From GCA-2687515 sp002687515 (GTDB lineage Bacteria > Pseudomonadota > Alphaproteobacteria > Rhodospirillales > UBA2165): 64,000 nt of DNA. The stretch spans positions 15,253 to 79,252 of the forward strand of contig JASLNU010000139.1 in assembly GCA_030745835.1 (NCBI GenBank), read 5' to 3'. This document shows positions 17,876 to 26,337 of this stretch, piece after piece. Numbering within the stretch: position 1 is the first letter of the stretch; each line of letters opens with the position of its first letter. Below the pieces are notes generated by a model. That model saw nothing but the letters and a program-made list of their open reading frames with translations. It did no database searches and had not been told where the DNA came from. A program made the translations under genes and the position numbers.

Positions 17876-18283
17876 ATGAACTTTGTGCGCCGGGTAACCG
17901 GCGCTGGGAATTTTCTGCGCCGCCTCGCCGGCGCCGTGGTCTTGGCGACAGTCTTGGCGGCCGCCCCGCCAGCGGCGGCCCAGTTCGTTCCCGGCATCGC
18001 CGATTTGCCGATGATGGACGGCCTTGGCGGCGATAGCGAAGGGCCGGTGGTGTTCGATACCCCGCACGGGCGCATCGTCGTCGCAACCGCGTCCGGCGGC
18101 TTGGATAAAAAGTCGGTGCATGCATTTTATGCCGCGACGCTTCCGCAATTGGGCTGGCAGAGACTATCGGAAGGTAATTTCCGCCGCGAAGATGAAAGCC
18201 TGAAGCTGGTGATATCGGCGCTGCCCGGCGGACGGATCAGGGTGCGCTTCAGGCTGGCGCCGGTGCCCGCCCGGGCGCCTTGA
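17876..18283 (+). CDS. Small exported protein of unknown function
   Basis: 135 residues from ATG 17876, five bases after the mutM stop, so cotranscribed with mutM. The N-terminus is a signal peptide (basic MNFVRRVTG, core AVVLATVLAAA, cut near AAAQF). The mature part of about 100 residues has FYAATLPQLGWQ and ends in an Arg-rich VISALPGGRIRVRFRLAP. I do not recognise a named family, though similar small periplasmic proteins are frequent behind mutM in alphaproteobacteria. Function unknown. Confidence 0.75.
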   Translation: MNFVRRVTGAGNFLRRLAGAVVLATVLAAAPPAAAQFVPGIADLPMMDGLGGDSEGPVVFDTPHGRIVVATASGGLDKKSVHAFYAATLPQLGWQRLSEGNFRREDESLKLVISALPGGRIRVRFRLAPVPARAP

Positions 18284-18335
18284 AGCCGTTGCCCGGGAAC
18301 GCTTATTCTGCACGCCTGCCGTTCGTTTCCGGGGG

Positions 18336-18364
18336 TTGACGCGCCCCTGGCCCCCTTATATAAC
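18336..18364 (+). promoter_or_regulatory. rpsT promoter
   Basis: TTGACG (18336-18341) and TATAAC (18359-18364) are separated by 17 bases. The predicted transcript start near 18371 leaves a leader of about 30 bases before rpsT, with GGAAGAG as ribosome binding site. Confidence 0.75.
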
Positions 18365-18400
18365 CCCGGCCTTCAAACCCTGTGACTTGGAAGAGAATTA

Positions 18401-18667
18401 ATGGCCAATATCCGGTCGGCAAAGAAACGCATCCGGCGTACGGCGCGTCAGGCCTTCGTCAATCGAGACCGTGTCGGCGCGGTGCGGACTTCGATCAAGA
18501 AGGTCGAGCAAGCCATCCAAAGCGGTGATGCGGCGGCGGCCAAGGACGCCTTCAAGAATGCCCAGCCCGAGATCATGCGCGGCGCGCAAAAAGGGGTCAT
18601 GCACCACAACAAGGCGTCGCGGACCTTGTCGCGCCTGTCGGCTCGGATCAAGGCGCTCGAAGCCTGA
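18401..18667 (+). CDS. rpsT: 30S ribosomal protein S20
   Basis: 88 residues, the normal size. Starts MANIRSAKKRIRRTARQ, highly basic, with the later MHHNKASRTLSRLSARIKAL helix typical of S20. It binds 16S rRNA near the bottom of the small subunit and stabilises early assembly. It has its own strong promoter (18336-18364) and intrinsic terminator (18694-18720), so it is a single-gene unit. The position just before dnaA is common in alphaproteobacteria. Confidence 0.97.
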   Translation: MANIRSAKKRIRRTARQAFVNRDRVGAVRTSIKKVEQAIQSGDAAAAKDAFKNAQPEIMRGAQKGVMHHNKASRTLSRLSARIKALEA

Positions 18668-18693
18668 TCCGGTCCACCTTCGAACATGCAACA

Positions 18694-18720
18694 GCCGCAT
18701 TCTGGGAATGCGGCTTTTTT
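18694..18720 (+). terminator. Intrinsic terminator of rpsT
   Basis: Perfect 9-bp stem GCCGCATTC / GAATGCGGC with a three-base loop (TGG), followed directly by six T residues. Confidence 0.9.
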
Positions 18721-19223
18721 GATGGGCGCGCGTGCCAGGCTCCGCGTTGGACACATTTTTGGTCGCAGGATTCTAAATTAGCGAACCTGTCAAGGACATT
18801 ATTTTGCACGTTCTCTTTTCGGTCCTATTGAATCAAAATGTATTGGCGAGTAGATTTGCATTGTCGCGCGGTAATGAAAATCCAAAGATTTCGAACAGCG
18901 CATGACTTGCAAAATATTCGTCGGAAGCTTCTAGGGTTGGGTAATTTCAGTAAAAAATTGAATATCTAAGTATTAAACGAGGGATACTTGGAATTATAAA
19001 AGAATTCCCAATAAAAATCTAAATACCAATAAGGCTTCGGCCGGAGCGTTTCATCCGGCTTGTGGGTGAAAATATTCGCTCATGTCTGGGACTACTCCGG
19101 GGGGGCAGATGTCTTCTAATTGTTTGCCTCTGAAAATTTGTTCGGGATGCCAGATATCGGTTCGGCGGACCATATTTTCGGTTCTAGCGTCCAGGCGGGT
19201 AATTATTGATGGCTGGCATTTGA
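18721..19223. other. AT-rich spacer between rpsT and dnaA
   Basis: About 500 bases, clearly richer in A and T than the surrounding genes between 18770 and 19015. No gene seen. It contains a GGAATT-7-AATTCC inverted repeat, a CCGGA-8-TCCGG hairpin near 19032-19052 and a seven-G run near 19100. I searched by eye for DnaA boxes of the TTATCCACA kind on both strands and found none, so an origin here is not supported although the AT-rich block before dnaA is suggestive. It must hold the dnaA promoter. Confidence 0.5.
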
Positions 19224-20639
19224 ATGAACACGGGACGCGATAATCAGCAACTTCAAACGGAATGGTACCGGGTCTCGAGCCGGCTCAAGGCCGAAATCGG
19301 CGACACCGCCTTCGAGAACTGGGTGAAACCGATGTCGGTTTCCGGAATGGAAGGCAGCGAAGTGCGCTTGAGCGTGCCCAGCCGCTTTATGCGTGATTGG
19401 GTTGAAGCCAATTACCTCGATCGGTTGAAGGAGCTTTGGGCCGGCGAAAATGCGGGCGTGCATTCGATCGAGGTGCGGATTCTGCCGAAATCAAAAGCGG
19501 TGGCCAGGGACGCGGCCGAAGGAAATGAAATCGAGGCGCGCGGCGCCGAGGCCGATGGCGCATCCAGTGGCGCGGCCAATGGTCCACAGGCGAAAGGCTG
19601 GTCCGTGGGCAGCGACATTTCGGCGCCCCTCGACCCGCACTTTAATTTCAGCAAGTTTGTCGTCGGCAAGCCCAATGAATTTGCCTATGCCGCCGCGCGC
19701 CGCGTCGCCGAGGCGCAATCGGTGCCGTTCAATCCATTGTTCCTTTACGGCGGCGTCGGTCTCGGCAAGACCCATCTCATGCACGCCATCGCCTGGGAAA
19801 TTCAGCAGCGCGATCCGGCGCGCACCGTCATGTACCTGTCGGCGGAAAAATTCATGTACCGGTTTGTACGCGCGTTGCGCGAACAAAACACCGTCGATTT
19901 CAAGGATCAATTCCGTTCGGTCGATGTATTGATGATCGACGATGTCCAGTTTATTGGTGGGCGCGATGCGACCCAGGAAGAATTTTTCCATACCTTCAAC
20001 GCGCTTGTCGATCAGGGACGCCAGATCATTTTGTCGGCGGACAAATCGCCCTCGGATCTGGAAGGCGTCGAGGATCGGCTGAAATCGCGCCTCAATTGCG
20101 GCCTGGTTGCCGATATTCATGCCACCACCTACGAGCTTCGTCTCGCCATTCTCGAATCCAAGGCCGAGCAGATGCAAATCGATGCGCCGCGCAAGGTGCT
20201 TGAATTTCTGGCCCATAAGATCACCGCCAACGTCCGGGAATTGGAAGGCGCGCTCAACCGGGTGGCCGCCCACACCCAGCTAATCGGCCGTGAATTGACG
20301 CTGGAAACCACCCAGGAAGTGCTGCACGACCTGTTGCGCGCCAATGACCGGCGCGTCACCATCGAGGAAATTCAAAAGCGGGTTGCCGAACATTTCAACA
20401 TTCGCGTATCGGACATGCATTCGGCGCGCCGCGCCCGCTCGGTGGCCCGTCCGCGTCAAGTCGCCATGTATCTGGCCAAGCAACTGACATCCCGCTCGCT
20501 GCCGGAAATTGGCCGCAAATTCGGCGGCCGCGACCACACCACGGTCATGCATGCGGTTAAAAAGGTGGACGAATTGCGTGACCACGATTCCACCTTTGCC
20601 GAAGATGTCGAACTCCTGCGCCGCATGCTTGAAGGTTAG
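19224..20639 (+). CDS. dnaA: Chromosomal replication initiator DnaA
   Basis: 471 residues. ATP-dependent initiator that binds DnaA boxes, opens oriC and loads the helicase. Domain I (residues about 1-85, WYRVSSRLKAEIGDTAFENW), a linker, domain III AAA+ ATPase with Walker A GGVGLGKTHLMHAIA and Walker B MIDDVQFI, sensor region ILSADKSPSDLEG, and the domain IV helix-turn-helix (RPRQVAMYLAKQLTSRSLPE, GGRDHTTVMHAVKK). Followed by dnaN after a 270-base gap with a promoter-like site. Start ATG 19224 gives the standard N-terminus. Confidence 0.97.
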   Translation: MNTGRDNQQLQTEWYRVSSRLKAEIGDTAFENWVKPMSVSGMEGSEVRLSVPSRFMRDWVEANYLDRLKELWAGENAGVHSIEVRILPKSKAVARDAAEGNEIEARGAEADGASSGAANGPQAKGWSVGSDISAPLDPHFNFSKFVVGKPNEFAYAAARRVAEAQSVPFNPLFLYGGVGLGKTHLMHAIAWEIQQRDPARTVMYLSAEKFMYRFVRALREQNTVDFKDQFRSVDVLMIDDVQFIGGRDATQEEFFHTFNALVDQGRQIILSADKSPSDLEGVEDRLKSRLNCGLVADIHATTYELRLAILESKAEQMQIDAPRKVLEFLAHKITANVRELEGALNRVAAHTQLIGRELTLETTQEVLHDLLRANDRRVTIEEIQKRVAEHFNIRVSDMHSARRARSVARPRQVAMYLAKQLTSRSLPEIGRKFGGRDHTTVMHAVKKVDELRDHDSTFAEDVELLRRMLEG

Positions 20640-20726
20640 GTTGCCCCCTCCAATCCTTGTTCGCCCGGGGTTTGCCTCCGGTTCCATTGAATTTACCGTT
20701 TGTGCGTTGGCCCGGTGCGAAAAGGC

Positions 20727-20754
20727 TTCGGATTTCAATCGTATTTGCTATAAT
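20727..20754 (+). promoter_or_regulatory. Candidate promoter before dnaN
   Basis: A perfect -10 word TATAAT (20749-20754) lies 155 bases before dnaN. The best -35 candidate, TTCGGA (20727-20732), is weak and 16 bases away. Confidence 0.35.
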
Positions 20755-20909
20755 AACGGGCGAATCGATCCGATCCGTCCGGGGCGCATCTTGACGCTGC
20801 GGTCGGGTGGGATCTGGTAAGAACAATTTAGGAACTGTTTTTCACGGCAATTGCCCTTTTTGCCGTGTTTGGACCCGCCACATTTGACGATAGGGAACGA
20901 CGAAAACCC

Positions 20910-22028
20910 ATGAAAATAACGATCGAGCGCGGTTTGCTGTTGAAGGTTCTCACCCATATTTCAAGCATTGTCGAACGGCGCAATACCATACCGATCCTGT
21001 CCAACGTGAAGTTCGATGCGCCCGATGGGCGGCTCAGCCTCAACGCCACCGATATGGATCTGGATATCGTCGAGACAATTCCCGCCGATGTGGCCACCGC
21101 CGGATCGACCACGGCGCCCGCCCATACCTTGTTCGATATCGTCCGTAAGCTTCCCGACGGGGCCCAGGTGGAGCTTGATTGCACCGGCGCTGAAGGTCAG
21201 CTCATTTTGGCCGCCGGGCGCTCGCGCTTCACCTTGAGCTGCCTTCCGACCGAGGATTTTCCAGTGCTTTCGGGCGGCGAGCTGGCGCACAGCTTTACCC
21301 TATCGACGAGCGAGCTTAAGAATTTGATCGACCGCACCCGCTTCGCCATTTCGACCGAGGAAACCCGCTATTACCTGAACGGTATTTACCTGCACATTGC
21401 CGAAAGCGGCGGCACATCGATGCTGCGCGCAGTTGCCACCGACGGCCACCGCCTGGCCAGCGTCGATCTGCCGCAGCCCGACGGCACGGCCGACATGCCC
21501 GGCGTCATTGTGCCGCGCAAGACGGTCACCGAGCTCAGGAAACTGATCGAGGATGCCGAAGGCGAGGTGCAAGTTTCCTTGTCCGACACAAAAATCCGGT
21601 TTGCCTTTGAAGATTGCGTGCTGACCTCGAAGCTGATCGACGGCACTTTCCCCGATTACGACCGGGTGATACCCGCCGACAACGATAAGGAATTGGAAGT
21701 CGACGCCAAATTGTTCGCCGAGGCCGTCGATCGTGTGTCGGCCATATCGACGGAGAAATCGCGGGCCGTCAAATTGAGCCTTTCGTCCGGCAACCTGACG
21801 TTGACCGCCTCGAGTGCCGACAATGACACCGCCACCGAGGAATTGACCGTAAAATACGATTCCGGCGATATGGAAATTGGTTTCAATTCCCGCTATCTGC
21901 TCGACATCACGCAACAAATCGAGGGCGAGCAGGCTAAATTGAAGCTGTCTGACGCGGCATCGCCCACATTGGTTCAGGATTCCGGTGACACCAGCGCCCT
22001 TTATGTCCTGATGCCCATGCGTGTGTGA
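20910..22028 (+). CDS. dnaN: DNA polymerase III beta subunit (sliding clamp)
   Basis: 372 residues from ATG 20910, preceded by AGGGAACGA; the family N-terminus MKITIERGLLL fixes this start. The dimeric ring clamps the replicase to DNA. Three repeated clamp folds can be followed; conserved lines are NTIPILSNV, LPTEDFPVL, RFAISTEETRYYLNGIY, ATDGHRLA, DGTFPDYDRVIP and the C-terminal YVLMPMRV that forms the peptide-binding groove. recF overlaps or follows it closely. Confidence 0.97.
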   Translation: MKITIERGLLLKVLTHISSIVERRNTIPILSNVKFDAPDGRLSLNATDMDLDIVETIPADVATAGSTTAPAHTLFDIVRKLPDGAQVELDCTGAEGQLILAAGRSRFTLSCLPTEDFPVLSGGELAHSFTLSTSELKNLIDRTRFAISTEETRYYLNGIYLHIAESGGTSMLRAVATDGHRLASVDLPQPDGTADMPGVIVPRKTVTELRKLIEDAEGEVQVSLSDTKIRFAFEDCVLTSKLIDGTFPDYDRVIPADNDKELEVDAKLFAEAVDRVSAISTEKSRAVKLSLSSGNLTLTASSADNDTATEELTVKYDSGDMEIGFNSRYLLDITQQIEGEQAKLKLSDAASPTLVQDSGDTSALYVLMPMRV

Positions 22029-22047
22029 GGACGTATCGCTGAATTCG

Positions 22048-23289
22048 ATGGAAAATGCGGTGACGTTCGAAAGCCGGGAATCCGGATCGGTTTCCGGCAC
22101 CGAGGACCGGACTGAAAATACGGCGAAAATAGCCGTCCGCCGGCTGAGCCTCACCGATTTCAGGTGCTATCCCTTTGTTCGCCTGGAAACCGATGCCCGT
22201 CCGGTTGTTTTGACCGGACCGAACGGCGCCGGCAAAACCAATTTGCTGGAAGCGCTGTCCTTTCTGGTCCCCGGGCGCGGATTGCGGCGCGCAACCTTGT
22301 CCGAGGTGGGGCGCATCGATGCGGGCGCCGGAAACGGCGAGACACCGCCGCGCGCTTGGGCCGTGGCGGCGCGTCTGCAACGCGGCGACATGGAGATGGA
22401 TTTGGGTACCGGTTATCTGCAGAACGGCGGCGCAACGGCCAGCAAAGAAAGCAGGCCGCGCCGCGTGATAAAAATCGACGGCAAGCCGGTGAAAAACCAA
22501 ACCGAGCTGGGGCGCAACGTCAGCGCCCAGTGGCTGGCCCCGCAAATGGACCGTTTGTTCCTGGAAGGCCCGGCGGCCAGGCGGCGCTTCATCGACCGGC
22601 TGATCTACGGCTTTGATCCGGACCATGCCGGGCCGGTTGCCGCCTATGAACACAGCCTGCGCGGCCGCAACCGGCTTTTGCGCGATGGTTGCTCCGATGC
22701 GGCATGGTTCGATTCGATCGAGGAATCGCTGGCCAGGCATGGCATCGCCGTTGCCGTCCGCCGGCGCGATGCCATCAATCGGCTTGGGCCCATTGCGGCA
22801 AAGGCCCGGGGGCCGTTTCCCGGCGCCGACATATCGTTGACCGGCGCCCTGGAAGATTGGCTGGCGAGCGGGCCGGCGCTTGCCGCCGAGGAACAAATGC
22901 GCCAGAAATTGCTTGAAACCCGCACCGATGACGCCGCCGGCGGCGGCACCTCATTGGGTCCCCATCGCAGCGATGTTTGCGTCCGCCATAGGGGCGCCGG
23001 CATGGAAGCGGCTCAGTGTTCGACCGGCGAGCAAAAGGCCCTATTGGTCGCCATCGTTTTGGCGGCGGCCCAATTGCAGGCCGAAGATCGCGGCCACGCG
23101 CCCCTCTTGCTGCTCGACGAAGTCGCGGCCCATTTGGACAGCACGCGGCGCGGCGCGCTATTCGGTCTGGTCTCGGAACTCGGCATTCAGGCCTGGATGA
23201 CGGGAACCGACGAGGCGATTTTCGAACCGCTCGGCGCGCGCGCGCAAAGATTTAGGGTCAGCGAGGGCGTGGTAGTGCCGGTTGCCTGA
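22048..23289 (+). CDS. recF: DNA replication and repair protein RecF
   Basis: 413 residues from ATG 22048; a GTG at 22021 overlapping the dnaN stop is the other option. RecF is an SMC-like ATPase that helps load RecA at gaps. Seen: RRLSLTDFRCY, Walker A GPNGAGKTNLLEALSFLVPG, the RecF-specific RRRFIDRLIYGFDP, signature STGEQKALLVAIVLA and Walker B LLLLDEVAAHLD. The N-terminus is about 30 residues longer than usual, rich in Glu and Ser, and may be an over-extended start. Part of the dnaN-recF-gyrB run. Confidence 0.93.
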   Translation: MENAVTFESRESGSVSGTEDRTENTAKIAVRRLSLTDFRCYPFVRLETDARPVVLTGPNGAGKTNLLEALSFLVPGRGLRRATLSEVGRIDAGAGNGETPPRAWAVAARLQRGDMEMDLGTGYLQNGGATASKESRPRRVIKIDGKPVKNQTELGRNVSAQWLAPQMDRLFLEGPAARRRFIDRLIYGFDPDHAGPVAAYEHSLRGRNRLLRDGCSDAAWFDSIEESLARHGIAVAVRRRDAINRLGPIAAKARGPFPGADISLTGALEDWLASGPALAAEEQMRQKLLETRTDDAAGGGTSLGPHRSDVCVRHRGAGMEAAQCSTGEQKALLVAIVLAAAQLQAEDRGHAPLLLLDEVAAHLDSTRRGALFGLVSELGIQAWMTGTDEAIFEPLGARAQRFRVSEGVVVPVA

Positions 23290-23345
23290 TGTAATGCATC
23301 CGGGCCGCTATACCGAACCCGGGGTTTGATAAGGATACATGGTGA

Positions 23346-25808
23346 ATGAGCGATAAAGACGTGCCTGAAGAATCCGACATTCCCGTCGCCGAGGATGGCG
23401 AGGACGGCGAAGCCTATGATGCGCAGTCGATCAAGGTTTTGCGCGGGCTGGACGCGGTGCGCAAGCGCCCGGGTATGTATATCGGCGATACCGATGACGG
23501 ATCGGGCTTGCACCACATGGTCTATGAGGTGGTGGACAACGCCATCGACGAAGCCCTCGCCGGATATTGCGACCGCGTAACGGTTCAGCTCAATGGCGAC
23601 GGATCGGTCACGGTCACCGATAATGGGCGCGGCATTCCGGTCGATATCCACGAAGAAGAAGGCGTGCCGGCGGCGGTGGTCATTATGACCCACCTGCATG
23701 CCGGCGGAAAGTTCGACCAGAATTCCTATAAGGTGTCCGGCGGATTGCACGGCGTCGGTGTTTCGGTGGTCAACGCCCTGTCCAGTTGGTTGAAACTGCG
23801 CATTTGGCGCGACCGCAAGGAACATGTCCTGACTTTCAAAAACGGCGAAGTGGATGCGCCGCTGGAGGTGGTCGGCGATGCCGGCGAACAGACCGGCAGC
23901 GAGGTTACCTTCGAACCGTCGCCGGACACCTTCACCAATCTCGAATTTGATTTTGCCACCCTCGAACACCGCCTAAGAGAGCTCGCCTTCCTCAATTCCG
24001 GGGTCGGCCTGTCGCTGACCGATGCCCGCCACGTCGACACCAAAACCGTGGATATGCATTACGAGGGCGGCTTGGTGGAATTCGTGAATTATCTGGACCG
24101 CTCGAAAACGGCGCTCAACCCGATCATCGCGATTACCGGCGAAAAGGACGGCGTGACCCTGGAAGCGGCGCTGCAATGGAACGACAGCTATCACGAAACG
24201 ACGCTTTGCTTTACCAACAATATTCCGCAGCGGGACGGCGGCACCCATTTGGCCGGCTTCCGTGGCGCCCTGACACGCACCGTCAATACCTATGCCGACG
24301 CCGAGGGCCTGGCCAAGAAAGCCAAGGTATCGATCACCGGCGATGATGCGCGCGAAGGCATGACCTGTGTTCTGTCGGTGAAGGTGCCCGATCCCAAATT
24401 TTCCTCGCAAACCAAGGATAAATTGGTGTCCTCGGAGGTGCGTCCGATTGTCGAAAGCATCCTCGGCGACAAAATAAACCAGTGGTTCGAGGAACATCCC
24501 GCCGAGGCCCGCAAGGTGATCGGCAAGATCGCCGAGGCCGCCGCCGCCCGTGAAGCGGCGCGCAAGGCGCGGGAATTGACCCGGCGCAAGGGCGCGCTCG
24601 ACATCTCCTCGCTGCCGGGCAAGCTGGCCGATTGTCAGCAGAAGGATCCGGCATTAAGCGAACTGTTCATCGTCGAGGGCGATTCGGCCGGCGGATCGGC
24701 CAAACAGGGCCGCGACCGAAGCAATCAGGCAATCCTGCCGTTGCGCGGGAAAATCCTCAATGTCGAACGCGCGCGCTTCGATAAAATGCTGGGTTCCGCC
24801 GAAATCGGAACCTTGATCACGGCGCTCGGCACCGGTATCGGGCCCGAGGATTTCGATGCCGAAAAAGCCCGCTATCACAAGATCATCATCATGACCGACG
24901 CCGACGTCGACGGCAGTCATATCCGCACCCTGCTGCTGACTTTCTTTTACCGGCAGATGCCGGAACTGATTGACCGCGGCTACCTCTATATCGCACAGCC
25001 GCCGCTCTATCGCGCCAAGCAGGGAAATTCCGAGGTTTATCTGAAGGATGACCGCGCGCTGGAGGATTATCTGATCGACGTCGCGGTCGCCGAATGCGTA
25101 TTCAAGACCGAAGATGGCGGCGAAATTGGCGGCGACGATCTGCGCGCCCTCGTTGAACAAGCGCGCTTGATCAAGGCACAACTGACCGGATTGATCACCC
25201 GGGTGCCCTTGAAAATTGTGGAACAGGCGGCGATTTTGGGCGCCCTCGACCCGGACGTCCTCAGCAATTCAAAACAGGCGAACGAAGTCGCGGTCTATAT
25301 CGCGCGCCGGCTCGATGCGCTGGAAACGACGGTCGAGCGCGGCTGGCGGGGCGAGGCCCTGGAAGACGGCGGTTTGTCGTTCATGCGGGTCTTGAGGGGG
25401 GTTCCCGACGGTCCCCACATTATCGACAGCACGGTTATTTCCAGTGTCGAATCGCGCGCCATCGATCGGCATGCAGTCGATTTGCAGAAACATTATTCCC
25501 GGCACGGAACGTTGGCCGCCAAGGAAGCCGAATTTCCCATTTCCGGTCCGGTATCGCTGGTCGATGCGGTCATGGAAATCGGCCGCAAGGGCATCTCATT
25601 TCAGCGCTACAAGGGATTGGGCGAAATGAACCCGGACCAGCTTTGGGAGACGACCCTGGATCCCAATGCGCGCACGCTGCTTCAAATCAAGGCGACCCAC
25701 GCCGACAGCGCGGAAGACGTGTTTTCAACGCTGATGGGCGACATCGTCGAGCCGCGCCGTGAATTCATCCAGGAAAATGCCCTTAATGTGGTCAATTTGG
25801 ACGTTTGA
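23346..25808 (+). CDS. gyrB: DNA gyrase subunit B
   Basis: 820 residues, full length. ATPase subunit of gyrase, which adds negative supercoils to DNA. GHKL ATPase motifs: YEVVDNAIDEALAGYC, VTDNGRGIPVD, GGLHGVGVSVVNALS. TOPRIM part: EGDSAGGSAKQGRDR, PLRGKILNVERA and the metal site DADVDGSHIRTLLLTFFYR. C-terminal YKGLGEMNPDQLWETT completes it. It is 56 bases after recF and is followed at 79 bases by a pentapeptide-repeat gene, a family with members that bind gyrase. Confidence 0.97.
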   Translation: MSDKDVPEESDIPVAEDGEDGEAYDAQSIKVLRGLDAVRKRPGMYIGDTDDGSGLHHMVYEVVDNAIDEALAGYCDRVTVQLNGDGSVTVTDNGRGIPVDIHEEEGVPAAVVIMTHLHAGGKFDQNSYKVSGGLHGVGVSVVNALSSWLKLRIWRDRKEHVLTFKNGEVDAPLEVVGDAGEQTGSEVTFEPSPDTFTNLEFDFATLEHRLRELAFLNSGVGLSLTDARHVDTKTVDMHYEGGLVEFVNYLDRSKTALNPIIAITGEKDGVTLEAALQWNDSYHETTLCFTNNIPQRDGGTHLAGFRGALTRTVNTYADAEGLAKKAKVSITGDDAREGMTCVLSVKVPDPKFSSQTKDKLVSSEVRPIVESILGDKINQWFEEHPAEARKVIGKIAEAAAAREAARKARELTRRKGALDISSLPGKLADCQQKDPALSELFIVEGDSAGGSAKQGRDRSNQAILPLRGKILNVERARFDKMLGSAEIGTLITALGTGIGPEDFDAEKARYHKIIIMTDADVDGSHIRTLLLTFFYRQMPELIDRGYLYIAQPPLYRAKQGNSEVYLKDDRALEDYLIDVAVAECVFKTEDGGEIGGDDLRALVEQARLIKAQLTGLITRVPLKIVEQAAILGALDPDVLSNSKQANEVAVYIARRLDALETTVERGWRGEALEDGGLSFMRVLRGVPDGPHIIDSTVISSVESRAIDRHAVDLQKHYSRHGTLAAKEAEFPISGPVSLVDAVMEIGRKGISFQRYKGLGEMNPDQLWETTLDPNARTLLQIKATHADSAEDVFSTLMGDIVEPRREFIQENALNVVNLDV

Positions 25809-25887
25809 TAGCTGGAAATTCGGTCTCGGGCACCTCACATAATGGAAGAGTGCGAATACGAAACGGTTTTTCCAGGAGGAAACTACC

Positions 25888-26286
25888 ATGACCACAAATG
25901 AAATGGACAGGATTCTGCAGCAGCATGGCGAATGGCTGCATTCGGGCAACGGCGGGGCGCGCGCGATTTTGATCGACGCGGACCTGCGCGGCCTGGATTT
26001 GCGCGCCGCCGATCTGCGTAACGCCGATTTGCGCGGCGCCAACCTGTCCGATACGGACCTGTCATCGGCTAATTTGAGCGGCGCCAACCTGTCGCAGGCC
26101 AATCTCTACGGATCCAACCTCGAAAGCGCGCTTCTAACCGAAGCCGATCTGTCGGAAGCGGACCTGCGCCGCGCCAACCTATCGGGCACGGATTTGAGCC
26201 ATGTCGAGGCTTGGCGGGCGAATTTAAAGGGCAGCCGGGTCGATCCCGCTGATCTGCACACGCTGCTCGGCTGCGAGATGCCCTGA
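25888..26286 (+). CDS. Pentapeptide-repeat protein
   Basis: 132 residues, with AGGAGGA eight bases before ATG 25888, so it should be well translated. Residues 1-28 form a short helical cap (MDRILQQHGEWLHSGNGGARA). Residues about 29-118 are some eighteen pentapeptides of the A(D/N)Lxx kind, giving a right-handed four-sided helix, and a short acidic tail with LHTLLGCEMP ends it. Family members Qnr and MfpA mimic DNA and bind gyrase; this one lies directly behind gyrB. The capped WL-x-GxRA type is common and mostly of unknown function, so a gyrase role is only a suggestion. Confidence 0.85.
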   Translation: MTTNEMDRILQQHGEWLHSGNGGARAILIDADLRGLDLRAADLRNADLRGANLSDTDLSSANLSGANLSQANLYGSNLESALLTEADLSEADLRRANLSGTDLSHVEAWRANLKGSRVDPADLHTLLGCEMP

Positions 26287-26337
26287 AAAATTAGCGCGTT
26301 AACCCAATTCTAACCGGCTACGCCAATAAAATGGCGG

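Noticed and set aside
18721..19223. Chromosomal origin
   Set aside because: AT-rich and next to dnaA, but no DnaA boxes were found by eye, so not called.
26000..26250. Periodic DNA in the pentapeptide gene as a tandem repeat or CRISPR
   Set aside because: The 15-base period follows the protein repeat; no spacers or conserved DNA repeat.
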